A stretch of DNA of 43,856 nt. It comes from UBA6168 sp964573725 (lineage in GTDB: Bacteria > Bacteroidota > Bacteroidia > Chitinophagales > Saprospiraceae). A program made the translations under genes and the position numbers. Numbering within the stretch: the first letter of the stretch is position 1; each line of letters begins with the position of its first letter. This document shows positions 9,398 through 18,960 of this stretch, one piece after another. The stretch covers positions 1-43,856 of the forward strand of contig CAZNLJ010000040.1 in the NCBI GenBank assembly GCA_964573725.1, in the 5' to 3' direction. The notes beneath the pieces were generated by a model. The model did not search any database. It was given only the letters and a program-made list of their open reading frames with translations, and had not been told where the DNA came from.

Positions 9398-10393
9398 TCA
9401 GCTCAGGTCTATTTCCGCGTTGTCCCCGATGTTCAGGCTCTGCCGGAATCCCTTGATGCTGGTGTCGTTCCCGATTACCGAGTCCATCAGTACCACTTCC
9501 TGTAAGGCCGCATAATGCCCGATGATGGAATTACGGACGATACAGGACTCTACCGTCACATGCTGACCGATGGTGACGTGCGGCCCGATGATGGCGTTGC
9601 TGATCCGGCAGTGGACCCCGATGCTCACCGGATGGATGATGATGGAATTGTCGTATTCCGGCAAATGGTCGGAAGCGTATCCCTCCTTGTCCAATAACAG
9701 GGCGTTCGTCTGCAGCAACTGGTCTTTCTTACCGCAATCGTACCAGTTGGATACCTCGAAGGTCCTAAATTCCATCCCCTCCCGAATCAGCCGCATCAGC
9801 CCGTCCGTCAACGAATACTGCCCCTCCGACCGAACGCCCTCGGCGATGTTCGCCGAAAGTGCGGCCAGCAACCGGTCCACCTCCCGGATCTTGTAAAAGC
9901 CCACCATGGCCATGTTCGACATCGGAATCCTGGGCTTTTCCACCACCCGCACCACCCGGTGCGCCTGGTCGTATTCCACGATCCCGAACCCACGGGGATC
10001 CGACACCTTCTTGACGGCAAAACAGGCATGCGGACAATCGACCATCCGGCCGAAGTCCATCTCCACAATCGTATCGCCGAAATAAATGAACAGGTCCCCC
10101 CCGCCCCGGAGATGCTCCCGCGCACACCAGATGGCATGCCCTGTTCCCAAACGCTCCTCCTGCACGACGAACGTCACCCGCAAATCCGGATACTGCGCCA
10201 CGATGTAATCCCGGATCTTCTCGCCCAGGTAACCGATGACAAAAATGAATTCCGTCGCCCCCAACTCCCGCAAGGTGTCGACCAGAAAGGAAATGATCGG
10301 CTTCCCCGCAACCGGAATCAGGGACTTGGGTTGCGTATAGGTCAGCGGCCTTAGTTGCGCCCCTGCTCCGGCGACCGGTATGATGGCTTTCAT
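9398..10393 (-). CDS. Sugar-1-phosphate nucleotidyltransferase with left-handed beta-helix tail
   Basis: This 331-residue enzyme starts with the nucleotidyltransferase signature MKAIIPVAGAGAQLRPLTYT followed by QPKSLIPVAGKPI, where the Lys contacts the sugar phosphate; the usual GxGTRL loop is GAGAQL here. A metal-binding Asp is in the YFGDTI segment, and VVEKP and WYDCGKKDQLLQTN are typical of the RmlA/GlmU-like group. Residues ~260-325 carry hexapeptide repeats (IIGPHVTIGQHVTVESCIV, SIIGHYAALQEVV), a left-handed beta-helix. It makes an NDP-sugar from a sugar-1-phosphate and NTP, probably dTDP- or UDP-glucose-like; the exact sugar cannot be read from the sequence. The start at 10393 removes an unrelated 27-residue extension. 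The gene stands alone between convergent and divergent neighbours. Confidence 0.85.
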   Translation of the reverse strand: MKAIIPVAGAGAQLRPLTYTQPKSLIPVAGKPIISFLVDTLRELGATEFIFVIGYLGEKIRDYIVAQYPDLRVTFVVQEERLGTGHAIWCAREHLRGGGDLFIYFGDTIVEMDFGRMVDCPHACFAVKKVSDPRGFGIVEYDQAHRVVRVVEKPRIPMSNMAMVGFYKIREVDRLLAALSANIAEGVRSEGQYSLTDGLMRLIREGMEFRTFEVSNWYDCGKKDQLLQTNALLLDKEGYASDHLPEYDNSIIIHPVSIGVHCRISNAIIGPHVTIGQHVTVESCIVRNSIIGHYAALQEVVLMDSVIGNDTSIKGFRQSLNIGDNAEIDLS

Positions 10394-10570
10394 GGACAAA
10401 GCATGGTTTTGGATGACCGACAGGGTGCGCAGCGAACCGGCCGCACGGCCGGCGGTATCCTGGCAGCCTGTCACAGGTAAATTTCATACTTTTACACCGA
10501 TATGTATCCTTTCATTCGCCTTATTTGTAGGTGACCCGCTGTGGCCGCCCCTATTTTCAACATCTTCCGC

Positions 10571-11002
10571 ATGGCCCTCGTTACCGTTTCCACCTTGGTC
10601 CCCGTTCCGGCGGCAAATGCCTGGTCCTATTGGACCTTGCCGTCGCACATCCTACATTGGAATTTTGCAAGCGCCGACTGGCACTGTCCCGCCGCCACAA
10701 ACGACCTCCGAACCGGCGGTCGCTTTTCCTACACCATGGCCGCAAAGGACGGATCCGCGTCCTTTGAATTCTGTGGCGTGTATGGCAAGGTCGTTCCCGG
10801 ACAACTCCTGGCATTCACCCTGGAGGACGGCAGGACCGTCACCGTTTCCTTCGAACCGGCCGACCTGGGTACGCGGATATCCGAGTCTTTCGAACCGGAA
10901 CATGTAAACCCGGTCGACTTGCAACAAGCCGGCTGGCAGGCCATCCTGGACAATTTCCGGGCCTATGTGGAACGGAGCGTTTCCGGCGCCTCCCCTGCCT
11001 GA
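10571..11002 (+). CDS. SRPBCC/AHSA1 (activator of Hsp90 ATPase-like) domain protein
   Basis: A 143-residue single-domain protein of the START-like/AHSA1 group. Characteristic segments are AWSYWTLPSHILHWNFAS, DWHCPAATNDLRTGGRFSYTM and KDGSASFEF, and the C-terminal helix is GWQAILDNFRAYVE. I chose ATG 10571 because homologues begin with a beta strand equivalent to MALVTVSTLV; the ATG at 10541 adds ten residues. Family members bind small hydrophobic ligands or act in stress tolerance; no ligand can be inferred here. It has no signal peptide and should be cytoplasmic. The VCBS protein gene follows 69 bp downstream. The 177-bp gap upstream (10394-10570) holds near-consensus promoter boxes (TAAATTTC, TACTTTTA) but no exact one. 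Confidence 0.85.
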   Translation: MALVTVSTLVPVPAANAWSYWTLPSHILHWNFASADWHCPAATNDLRTGGRFSYTMAAKDGSASFEFCGVYGKVVPGQLLAFTLEDGRTVTVSFEPADLGTRISESFEPEHVNPVDLQQAGWQAILDNFRAYVERSVSGASPA

Positions 11003-11071
11003 GCGCCGGCGGCCTTCCCCGCGGAAAGGCGTCGGCAGGAATGCCGGCCATCGCTTTTCAACAGGATTGAA

Positions 11072-12865
11072 ATGAAACATGCACTCCTCCTGACGGCTTT
11101 CGTCGCCATTGCGCTGAGCCTGCCTGCCCAATCTTATTTTTTCGACGTCGCGCCGTCTTCCGGCATCGACCATTATTACCTGGGGGTTTCCGGGGGCGGT
11201 GTCAGTTTCTGCGATTTCAACGGCGACGGCCTAGATGATATCACCCTGGCCACCGGACCGGGCGAAACGCTCCGGTTCTATCGGAATACCGGAACCGGCT
11301 TCCAGAAGATGCTCCCTTTCGTACCCCATATCCAGGAGGCCAAACAAATCCTTTGGGTCGATTACGACAACGACGGCGACAAGGACCTTTTCGTCGCCAC
11401 CTATAACGGAAGCAACCGCTTGTACCGAAACCTGGGCGGCCTGGTCTTTGCCGACGTCACCCTCGCCGCCGGCCTGCCGGTCACCAACTTCCAGACCTTC
11501 GGCGCCTGTTGGGGAGATTATGACCGCGACGGCTGGCTCGACCTCTATTACGGCGAACGGAAGTTCGCCCAAACCGGCCTACCCAACGAGCATCGCCTGT
11601 TCCAAGGCAGCCCGGACGGGTCGTTCACCGAAACCACCCTCCTGGCCGGTGCCGCCGACCCCGGTAAAATACCCATGTGCTCGGGTTTCCTGGATTTTGA
11701 CAACGACCGCTGGCCGGACTTGTACACCGCCGGCGACAAGTTGTCCGGCAACACCCTCCTCCGGAACAATGGCGACGGTACCTTTTCCGATGTCGGCAAC
11801 CTGGCCGGTGCCGACCTGGTCATGGATGGCATGAGTGTCACCGTCGGCGATTACGACCGCGACGGATGGCTGGATATTTATGTCACCGATATCGAAAACG
11901 GCAACGCCCTCCTCCATAACCTGGGCTGGGACCCCGATCTCGGAACGGCCACTTTCGAGGAGGTCGCCGACCAATCCGGCGTCGGCTTTTATGGGGTCGG
12001 CTGGAGCGCCCAGTTCCTGGATGCCGACAATGACGCCGACGCGGACCTCTACGTCAGCGGTTCCCTGATCGGGACACAACAGCCGTCCAGCGCCTTTTTC
12101 GAAAACGAAGGCGACGGCACGTTCTCCCATCCCTCCGCCGGTTTCCAGGGCGACACCGTCACTTCCTACAACAATGCCGTCGGTGATTTCAACGACGACG
12201 GCTTCCCGGATATCATGGTCGTCAATACCGCCCCTTTCAAATCCCAACTCTGGCGTAATACCGGCAGTCCTTTCCACTGGCTGAAAATCGACCTGCAGGG
12301 GGTCCTGAGCAACCGCGATGCCATCGGTGCCCGGATCGAACTATTCTCGGCCGCCGGTTACCAGCAGCACTACGTCCAATGCGGCGCCGGCTTCCTCGGC
12401 CAAAACTCCCACACCATCCTGTTCGGCCTGGGCAATCTCCCCGCCGCGGATTCCCTCCGCATCACCTGGCCGACCGGCCATGTGGACCGCATCGCGGAGG
12501 TCGCCGCCAACCAACGCCTGCTGGTCCTCGAAGGCAGCACCACCAACGGATCCATCCTGGTGGATGAGGATGTCGACCTGGCAACCGCCGTCCGGCCGCC
12601 GGATCGGCCCCGGTCCGCTGCCTGCCGGGTCCAGCCCAACCCGGCACGCCAGACCCTCCAGGTCACCCTGCCGGCGTCGATGCTCCACCTGCCCTGCCGC
12701 TATTTCCTGCTCGATGCCAAAGGCTGTACGGTTTCCGAAGGCAGCGGCAACGCCGATTCCTTTCCGGTCGACGTGTCCCGGCTACCCGCCGGTCCCTATT
12801 GGTTGCTCGCCATGTCCGCAGACGGCCGACAATGGGTGGCCCCCTGGGTCAAAGCCCCCGAATGA
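11072..12865 (+). CDS. VCBS/FG-GAP repeat protein with ASPIC/UnbV domain and T9SS sorting domain
   Basis: A 597-residue secreted protein. The signal peptide is residues 1-20 (MKHALLLTAFVAIALSLPAQ). Residues ~30-400 carry at least seven beta-propeller repeats with calcium-binding DxDxDG-type loops: DFNGDGLDD, DYDNDGDKD, DYDRDGWLDLY, DFDNDRWPD, DYDRDGWLDIY, DADNDADAD and DFNDDGFPD. Residues ~405-485 match the ASPIC/UnbV module (RDAIGARIELFS, GFLGQNSHTILFGLG, DSLRITWPTG). The last ~75 residues (starting VQPNPARQTLQVTLP) are a type A T9SS C-terminal domain, predicting export across the outer membrane and attachment to the surface or release. The biological role of this architecture, common in Bacteroidota, is not known. 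Confidence 0.88.
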   Translation: MKHALLLTAFVAIALSLPAQSYFFDVAPSSGIDHYYLGVSGGGVSFCDFNGDGLDDITLATGPGETLRFYRNTGTGFQKMLPFVPHIQEAKQILWVDYDNDGDKDLFVATYNGSNRLYRNLGGLVFADVTLAAGLPVTNFQTFGACWGDYDRDGWLDLYYGERKFAQTGLPNEHRLFQGSPDGSFTETTLLAGAADPGKIPMCSGFLDFDNDRWPDLYTAGDKLSGNTLLRNNGDGTFSDVGNLAGADLVMDGMSVTVGDYDRDGWLDIYVTDIENGNALLHNLGWDPDLGTATFEEVADQSGVGFYGVGWSAQFLDADNDADADLYVSGSLIGTQQPSSAFFENEGDGTFSHPSAGFQGDTVTSYNNAVGDFNDDGFPDIMVVNTAPFKSQLWRNTGSPFHWLKIDLQGVLSNRDAIGARIELFSAAGYQQHYVQCGAGFLGQNSHTILFGLGNLPAADSLRITWPTGHVDRIAEVAANQRLLVLEGSTTNGSILVDEDVDLATAVRPPDRPRSAACRVQPNPARQTLQVTLPASMLHLPCRYFLLDAKGCTVSEGSGNADSFPVDVSRLPAGPYWLLAMSADGRQWVAPWVKAPE

Positions 12866-12968
12866 ACAGGTTCCGACGGACACAAACCAGGCCCTCGTAC
12901 CGACAGGCCCATGGATTCCGGCTCCCGGACCTCCTCCGATGATTCCACTTCTGGCACCGCCCGGCATG

Positions 12969-13005
12969 AAAAAACCGGTACTGGTGGAACCAGTACCGGC
13001 TTTTT
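12969..13005. terminator. Bidirectional intrinsic terminator
   Basis: A perfect 10-bp stem (CCGGTACTGG, 12975-12984, with 12990-12999; 5-base loop) is flanked by six A on one side and CTTTTTC on the other. It can stop transcription of both the VCBS gene (plus) and the SusCD operon (minus). Confidence 0.85.
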
Positions 13006-13041
13006 CGCAGTGTATCGTTCGCAAAGATCGTCGCGGAACCG

Positions 13042-13989
13042 TCAGAACTTCAGGTCCGGCCAATCCTTGCCATCCGTGCGGGTCAGGGTGGTCACCCCGC
13101 CTTCCCCGTAGCTGTTCACCCAGTCGAAGGTAGCGGTAGCTCCGTTGACAGAGATGTTGTTGAACTCATAGGATTCCCCCCAGCGGCTGGCACCGCGGTA
13201 GGAGAGCGAGTTGCAGGCATCCACGATGCGGAGGTCCCCACCCGGCAGGGTGGCATCCGTACCGTAACATACCCAGTAGGCACCCATGGAGAAATCGAAC
13301 TGGTCGGCACCGGCATCGTCCACGGAGATGATGTCATATACACCCGGCTCCACCTGTACCCACTTGACGGTACCCGTCCAGGTGTTGGTGCAACCCCAGG
13401 GGCCGGAACCGACGGTTTCCGCTTCGAAGGTCCCCTCCAATTCGGAAGGACAGATGATGGGGACGTTGATCTGGAACAAGGCCTTGAAGGCCGGCTGACC
13501 CTGCAGGTTGGCAGCCGTGTTCTGCGCCGTGAAAACGGAACCGTCCGTCTTGGTCAGGGTCGCGCGGAAAGCGAAACTCTTACCGCCTTCCACATCGCCG
13601 ATGGTCAGCCCCAATTTGCTCAACACCTCCCCGAAGGTGAACTTGAAGGAAGTCGAGGGAAGCCCGTCCGGGCTGGTGCCGAAACCGCCGGCATCCACCG
13701 AAGCGAGCTGGACGGCCGTACCGCCGTTATAGGAAACCGACCAGGCATAGCTGGCCACGTTCCGACCTTGGTTCTCATCATAGAATTCGACCGTGAACTC
13801 GATGAAGGAATCGTCAATGCTGTTGTAGTTGAATGCCGTGCCGTAGGTACCGTTGATACCCTGGATCAACCGGGGGATGGCACCGTACTGCATGTCCTTG
13901 AACTCCGTGAACGTCTTGTCCTGCTCGCAGGCGGAAATACCCAGCACCAGCATCGAAAGCCCAAGGAAATAAAAACTTATTTTTTTCAT
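13042..13989 (-). CDS. Surface lipoprotein of the SusCD operon, unknown fold
   Basis: The product has 315 residues with a lipoprotein signal peptide; the lipobox ISAC puts the lipidated Cys at 21. The rest appears to be all beta: residues ~22-175 look like an immunoglobulin/PKD-like region (FIEFTVEFYDENQGRNVASYAWSV), and the second half is rich in Trp, Gly and aromatic residues (GPWGCTNTWTGTVKW), with a pair of nearby cysteines. It is the third gene of the SusC-SusD operon, 25 bp after SusD, and ends at a strong terminator. By analogy with SusE/SusF-type partners it probably sits on the cell surface and helps bind the ligand imported by SusCD. No specific family recognised; the ligand could be a glycan or a peptide/protein. 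Confidence 0.78.
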   Translation of the reverse strand: MKKISFYFLGLSMLVLGISACEQDKTFTEFKDMQYGAIPRLIQGINGTYGTAFNYNSIDDSFIEFTVEFYDENQGRNVASYAWSVSYNGGTAVQLASVDAGGFGTSPDGLPSTSFKFTFGEVLSKLGLTIGDVEGGKSFAFRATLTKTDGSVFTAQNTAANLQGQPAFKALFQINVPIICPSELEGTFEAETVGSGPWGCTNTWTGTVKWVQVEPGVYDIISVDDAGADQFDFSMGAYWVCYGTDATLPGGDLRIVDACNSLSYRGASRWGESYEFNNISVNGATATFDWVNSYGEGGVTTLTRTDGKDWPDLKF

Positions 13990-14014
13990 GTCAGATTTTT
14001 TTAACTGTTAGAAA

Positions 14015-15679
14015 TCAGTTCACGCAACCTGCGGGATTCGTATCCCAGAAAACAGGAACCGTCACGTTGGGTTTCTGATTCGCATTGGAGTTCCGGTTGA
14101 CATAGCTGGCCGGGTACCAGAAGGAACGGGCGAACGCACCGGCATCCGGTTCGCGGACGGGCTGCAGGCCTGCCGGCTTGCAGGTACGGCGGTAGCCGTT
14201 GTAGGCTTCCAGGCCGTTGCCCTGCAGGGCAAGGAAATATTCCTTCATGATGACCTGCATGCGGTCGTCGTCGGAAGCGGCCGCATCATACAGGCCCAGT
14301 ACTTCCGCGACGTAAGCCTCCACCTGGTCGGTGGTCGGGGCATACGCGGGATCCACCGGTGCGACGGAGCTGAAGCCCATCACCTTTTCGATGGATTTGC
14401 GGACGCCGAGCTCCAGCTGCTGGCGGGCATCCTCCCCGGTGTTCATGGTGATGGCAGCTTCCGCCCGCATGAAGTGGACATAGGATGCCAACATGATCGG
14501 CTGGATACCGGCGCCACGACCGCCATCCGTACCGAGGTTGGATACTTGCGAACAATTGTCCGCATCGAACTTGCCGCCCGCAGGATAGAGCCCCCACGCG
14601 GTCTTCTTCAGCCCGTCCGGCGGGATACCGTCGTCGTTGCCGTGGTCACGGCCCCAATATCCACCGTAGTTGTCGTTGGGATCGCCGAAGGACGAGGAAG
14701 CCGTGCAATACGGGAAACCCGCCGGCCAATGGAACGGATAAGGTACCGCCTGGCAATCGAGGGTAAAGAAGTCCTCGTCGGTCTCGTCGCAATCCTGGCG
14801 GTAGAAGTAGTAACGGAGGCGCGGGTCTTCCGTGTTTTTCTCGCCGAAGAACAACCACATGTAGTAGTTGGACAGGTACCAGTCCGGACCGCCGTTCTCG
14901 TAACCGTCGGTGTAATAAGGATGGCGGGAATCCGGGTTTGCCCGGTTGTTGCCATACTTGAACTGGAAATCGTCGCTGCTGTCTTCGATGACACCGGCAT
15001 CGATCAGGGCCTTCACGTTGGAACCCGTTCCGGCGTTGACCAGCCGGGTGTTGAGGTAGTAACGCATCTTCAGGGTGTGCGCCAGCTTGATCCACTTGCC
15101 GGCGTTGCTGCCGTAGTAGAGGTCGTTGCCGATGGTGCCGACCGGCGCCTTCAGGCCGTTCAGGGCCTCGTCCAGGAGTCCCAGGGCCGCATCATAGACA
15201 CTGGCGCCGGAATCCGCTTTCGGCGACGGGTTGGTCACCCCTTGGAACGCCTCGGAGTAAGGCACATCCCCAAAGAGGTCGACCAGGGTCATCATGATGT
15301 ATGCCTTCATGACGCGGGCCGCGCCGGAATGGACGGTGAAACCGCCTTCGTCGGCCACCTGGATGACCAGGTTGATGTCGGGCAGGATTTCGGAATAAGC
15401 CTTCGACCAGATGAAGTCGAAGCTGGCCGGGCCGTCCGCGTTATCGTAGCGGTCGCCACCGGTCATGGCGACCAAACGGACGTAGGGCATCGTCTGGTTA
15501 CTGGCCTCATGGGCGAACTCCACGAACTCGAGGACGGCATTGTTCATCACGAGGTCGAGTTCCGCGCTCTCCGGCGTAACCGAGTTGGGGTTGTCCAGCT
15601 TGTCCTCCAGTTCCAGCACGCTGCAACCGGACGCAAAGACCAACCCGAAAACAAGGAATAGATTAACGATATATTTCAT
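14015..15679 (-). CDS. SusD/RagB-family outer-membrane lipoprotein
   Basis: A 554-residue SusD-like lipoprotein: the signal peptide ends at SGC with Cys19 as lipidation site. It resembles the SusD-like group with the segment MTLVDLFGDVPYSEAFQG (about residues 130-147) and NPSPKADSGASVYD, and has the TPR-like helical frame of the family (WIKLAHTLKMRYYLNTRLV). It should cap the SusC barrel on the outside and deliver ligand to it. It starts 21 bp after SusC ends and precedes the third lipoprotein, all on one transcript. A long insert rich in Asp, Gly, Tyr and aromatic residues (about 245-385) probably forms the ligand site. The substrate is not shown by the neighbours. Confidence 0.92.
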   Translation of the reverse strand: MKYIVNLFLVFGLVFASGCSVLELEDKLDNPNSVTPESAELDLVMNNAVLEFVEFAHEASNQTMPYVRLVAMTGGDRYDNADGPASFDFIWSKAYSEILPDINLVIQVADEGGFTVHSGAARVMKAYIMMTLVDLFGDVPYSEAFQGVTNPSPKADSGASVYDAALGLLDEALNGLKAPVGTIGNDLYYGSNAGKWIKLAHTLKMRYYLNTRLVNAGTGSNVKALIDAGVIEDSSDDFQFKYGNNRANPDSRHPYYTDGYENGGPDWYLSNYYMWLFFGEKNTEDPRLRYYFYRQDCDETDEDFFTLDCQAVPYPFHWPAGFPYCTASSSFGDPNDNYGGYWGRDHGNDDGIPPDGLKKTAWGLYPAGGKFDADNCSQVSNLGTDGGRGAGIQPIMLASYVHFMRAEAAITMNTGEDARQQLELGVRKSIEKVMGFSSVAPVDPAYAPTTDQVEAYVAEVLGLYDAAASDDDRMQVIMKEYFLALQGNGLEAYNGYRRTCKPAGLQPVREPDAGAFARSFWYPASYVNRNSNANQKPNVTVPVFWDTNPAGCVN

Positions 15680-15700
15680 GATAATTCTTGTTTTGTAAGA

Positions 15701-18700
15701 TTAGAATGTGAAGCGGAGGCTACCCCCCCATTGCTTGCCGGTCGGTACGTTCATCAGCTCGAAGCCGCGGGCGTTGCCGACACCGGTACTCAGGACTTCC
15801 GGGTCGAAGTTGGCACCCGGAGGGAAACCCAGGGCGTTGAACCATACGTTCTGGCCGGAGAAGGTCAGGATAGCGGAGCCGAACGGCGTCTTGTCCAACA
15901 AGCTCTTCGGGAAGGTATAGGAGATCGACACTTCGCGCAACTTGACGAATGTTCCGTCATACACGCGCATCTCGTCCACGAAGACCCCGCCGTTTTCCCA
16001 GTAGTGGTCGGTGGAGGTCATCTGGGTGGTGTTCGGAGAACCGTCCGAGGTCACACCCGGTGCGATGACCGGTACGAAACGGTCGAAATCGGTTTCCTGC
16101 AGGATACCGCGGCCCATCAGGGTGGAGGGCGTGACGGCGTAGATGGTGCCACCCTGTTGGTAAGTCAGCAGTGCGTTCAAGGTGATGCCCTTGTAGCCGA
16201 TGGTAAGCCCGCCGTTCAGGTTGAATTCCGGGTTCGGATCGCCGAGGATGGCGATTTCCGGATCGAGGATGTAGGTGCCTGCACCGGAAACGAGCAACTC
16301 GCCGTTCTCATGGCGGGCTACCCGCTGGCCCTGGATGACGCCGTAGGGCTGGCCGGGAACGGCATAGCTGCCGAGGGTCGTAAAGATCGGGAGGATCGGG
16401 AACTGGTCGATACCGTCCGCCAGTTCGTCCACCGTACCGACGTTGCGGGTGAAGTTACCGTTCACGGTCACCGTGAGGTCCTTGGTGCGGACCGGGGTGA
16501 TGTCCACGCCCAACTCGATACCCTGGTTGGTGATGGAAGCTGCGTTGATGGTCGTGCGGCCGTAGCCGGTCGAGGGGTCGAGCGGCAGGTCGATGATCAG
16601 GTCGGAAGAGTTCTTGTTGTACAGGGAGAGGTCGACACCGATCCGGTTCTTGAGGAAGCGGCCTTCAAGCCCGAATTCCAATTCCTTGTGCAGCTCCGGT
16701 TTGAGGGCCGGGTTGCCGAACAGGTCGTCCACGGAGTTGGTGTTCAGGACCGTACCGCCACCGGTTACGAATTCCCGGGTGTTCACACCCAAGATGTTGC
16801 GGGTCTGGTACGGATTCGGATAACCGGCGGAAGTACCGTAGCCGAAACGTACTTTCAGGTAATCGAAGAAACCGCCCTGCATGCCGGCGAAAGCTTCCGT
16901 CGGGACGAAGGACACGCTGGCACTGGGGTAGACGACGGTGCGGTTGTCCGCTTCCAGGGTGGAGGTCCAGTCGTTGCGGCCCTGGAGGTTGAGGTAGAGG
17001 TAGTTCTTGTACCCGAGGGTGGCGGACAGGTAGGCCCCGATCAGGCTTTCCTCCCGGCGGTCGGAGAAGTTGGCGTGGTTGATGAAGTTGTCATGCGTCA
17101 GCAGGCCGTACACAAACTGCTGGGAGCTGGAGGTGGTGGTCCGCTCGCGGGAATCGGCCCGTACGTTCACCCCGATGACCCCATCCAGGCTCAGGTCTTC
17201 GGTCAGGCTCCGGTTGAAACCCAGGTTCAGGTTGTGGTCCTGGATGACGTTGAGACGGTCGGAGGTCACCATCAGTCCGTCGAACACCTGTGCCCCACCC
17301 TTGTTGATGGTGTAGCGCTGGCTCTGGGTATAGGCATCCAGGCCGTAGCGGTAGGTCAGCGTCAGCCAATCGTTCAGGCTGTAGTCCATGGTCGCCGTCC
17401 CGAAGAAGCGGTTGATCCGCTCCTGGTCGCGGGTGTTGTTCAGCGTCCAGAGCGGGTGCTGGATATCGTTGCCGCCCCGGTAGAAGATGGACTGGTTGTT
17501 CAGCGGGTTGTTGTATTCGAGACCGTTGAGGTCGACGCTGCGCGGAACGTAGAACACGTTGGAGAACAGCGACCCGCCTGAGTTCGGGTTGGAGCTGGTA
17601 CTGGTGGCCGCCGGCGGCGCGACGCGGTCGGATTTCACGTAGTTGAACGTGGCACGGACGCCGATGCCGTTGGAAAGCCTGGAGTTGATGCCGAGGCCGA
17701 AGGAGTTCTTGTCGAAGGTGCTGAGCGGCACGAAGCCCTCCTCACTGCGGTAGCTGTAGTTGAAGTTGAGGGAGGTACCGCCGGACAGCCGGTTCGCGAT
17801 GTTCACGGAGGTATTGGAAATCAAGCCGGTCTGGAAGAAGCCCTGGAGGTTGTCATAAGCTTGGTACTTGTACCGGGCCCCCACATACTCCGGGAAGACG
17901 GCATTGAGGGCTGCCCTATCGTACGGGTGCCGGATGGTGCCTTCTGCGTCCAGGCCATACTTGCCGGGTTGGTCGAACGGTGCGCCCCAGTTACTGAAGG
18001 CGGCGGAGGCGAAGTTGTGGAAACCGTTGCCGTACTTGTCCTGGTCTTCCGGAAGGCTGGCGATCTGATTGGAGAACAGGGACTGGTCGACGGTGATTTC
18101 CATCTTCTTGTTCAGGTCCTTGGTCGTGTTGTTCTTGGTCGTGATCAGGATTACCCCGTTCCGGCCGGCTTCCCCGTACAGGACCGTGGCGCTGAGACCT
18201 TTCAATACGCTGACCTCGGCGATGTTGTTCGGGTCCAAGTCCAGGAAGCGGCTCGAGGCCGCCGCATTACCCGCCAGTACGCCCCGGTCGGGGTCGGTAT
18301 CGGAGCCGAAAGGTACCCCGTCCACGACGAACAGCGGTTGGTTGGTACCCGTGATGGAGGAGTAGCCGCGGATGATGACGTTCGTACCGGACCCGGCCAG
18401 ACCGGAGGTGGAGGTGATGTCCACACCCGGCACCTTGCCGCGCAGCACCCTGGCGACATCCGCTTCCGGACGCAATTCCAGCTGGGATTGGCCCAGCGTC
18501 ACGACCCCGTAGCCGAGGGCCTTCTTCTCCTTGCGGATACCCAGACCGGTGACGACCACTTCGGAGAGCTGCTCGGCGGATTCCCGCAACGTCACGTTGA
18601 CCAGGTTGGAGGCATCCAGCGCGACCTCTTCCGTCGCAAAACCGGTGTAGCTGAAAATCAGCGCATCGGTTCCGTCCGGGACGCGGAGGGAGTACGTTCC

Positions 18701-18865
18701 GTCAATGTCGGTAACAGTACCGGCACTGGTTCCTCTGGCCAGGATACTGACGCCGATAAGCGGGTCACCCTGCTCATCCACGACCGTACCGGTAATGGTG
18801 CGTTGTGCCAACACGGATGTCATGCATGCCAACGCCAGTACGAGGACTAGTGAGAGTTTTTTCAT
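15701..18865 (-). CDS. SusC/RagA-family TonB-dependent outer-membrane transporter
   Basis: A 1054-residue TonB-dependent transporter. After a signal peptide (1-20) comes the carboxypeptidase-regulatory-like domain (ITGTVVDEQGDPLIGVSILARGT, residues ~23-105), then the plug (about 107-240) with the SusC motif LFVVDGVPFG and GRNGVILITTKN, and finally the beta-barrel ending in an aromatic C-terminus (GGSLRFTF). It imports oligosaccharides or peptides with its SusD partner, powered by TonB-ExbBD. It is the first gene of the operon, with a good Bacteroidota promoter 57-83 bp upstream. No anti-sigma/ECF-sigma pair or two-component hybrid regulator is adjacent, so how expression is controlled cannot be told from the neighbours. 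Confidence 0.95.
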   Translation of the reverse strand: MKKLSLVLVLALACMTSVLAQRTITGTVVDEQGDPLIGVSILARGTSAGTVTDIDGTYSLRVPDGTDALIFSYTGFATEEVALDASNLVNVTLRESAEQLSEVVVTGLGIRKEKKALGYGVVTLGQSQLELRPEADVARVLRGKVPGVDITSTSGLAGSGTNVIIRGYSSITGTNQPLFVVDGVPFGSDTDPDRGVLAGNAAASSRFLDLDPNNIAEVSVLKGLSATVLYGEAGRNGVILITTKNNTTKDLNKKMEITVDQSLFSNQIASLPEDQDKYGNGFHNFASAAFSNWGAPFDQPGKYGLDAEGTIRHPYDRAALNAVFPEYVGARYKYQAYDNLQGFFQTGLISNTSVNIANRLSGGTSLNFNYSYRSEEGFVPLSTFDKNSFGLGINSRLSNGIGVRATFNYVKSDRVAPPAATSTSSNPNSGGSLFSNVFYVPRSVDLNGLEYNNPLNNQSIFYRGGNDIQHPLWTLNNTRDQERINRFFGTATMDYSLNDWLTLTYRYGLDAYTQSQRYTINKGGAQVFDGLMVTSDRLNVIQDHNLNLGFNRSLTEDLSLDGVIGVNVRADSRERTTTSSSQQFVYGLLTHDNFINHANFSDRREESLIGAYLSATLGYKNYLYLNLQGRNDWTSTLEADNRTVVYPSASVSFVPTEAFAGMQGGFFDYLKVRFGYGTSAGYPNPYQTRNILGVNTREFVTGGGTVLNTNSVDDLFGNPALKPELHKELEFGLEGRFLKNRIGVDLSLYNKNSSDLIIDLPLDPSTGYGRTTINAASITNQGIELGVDITPVRTKDLTVTVNGNFTRNVGTVDELADGIDQFPILPIFTTLGSYAVPGQPYGVIQGQRVARHENGELLVSGAGTYILDPEIAILGDPNPEFNLNGGLTIGYKGITLNALLTYQQGGTIYAVTPSTLMGRGILQETDFDRFVPVIAPGVTSDGSPNTTQMTSTDHYWENGGVFVDEMRVYDGTFVKLREVSISYTFPKSLLDKTPFGSAILTFSGQNVWFNALGFPPGANFDPEVLSTGVGNARGFELMNVPTGKQWGGSLRFTF

Positions 18866-18921
18866 GCTGATGAAATTTTGATTGGAAATAATGATTGAGA
18901 AAGAAATAGTTTATTTTTTAG

Positions 18922-18948
18922 CAAATGTAGGAAATACAGTGATGACAA
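18922..18948 (-). promoter_or_regulatory. Bacteroidota-type promoter of the SusCD operon
   Basis: On the minus strand a TTG (18946-18948) is followed after 16 bp by TACATTTG (18922-18929), close to the TTG-N17-23-TAnnTTTG consensus. The predicted start lies about 50 nt before the susC-like ATG. The gap 18866-19173 is otherwise AT-rich near the promoter and without a gene. Confidence 0.65.
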
Positions 18949-18960
18949 GGTTTTTACCCC

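Noticed and set aside
15731..17581. 616-codon open frame on the plus strand
   Set aside because: Antisense to the SusC-like gene; Val/Gly/Asp-biased without domain signs.
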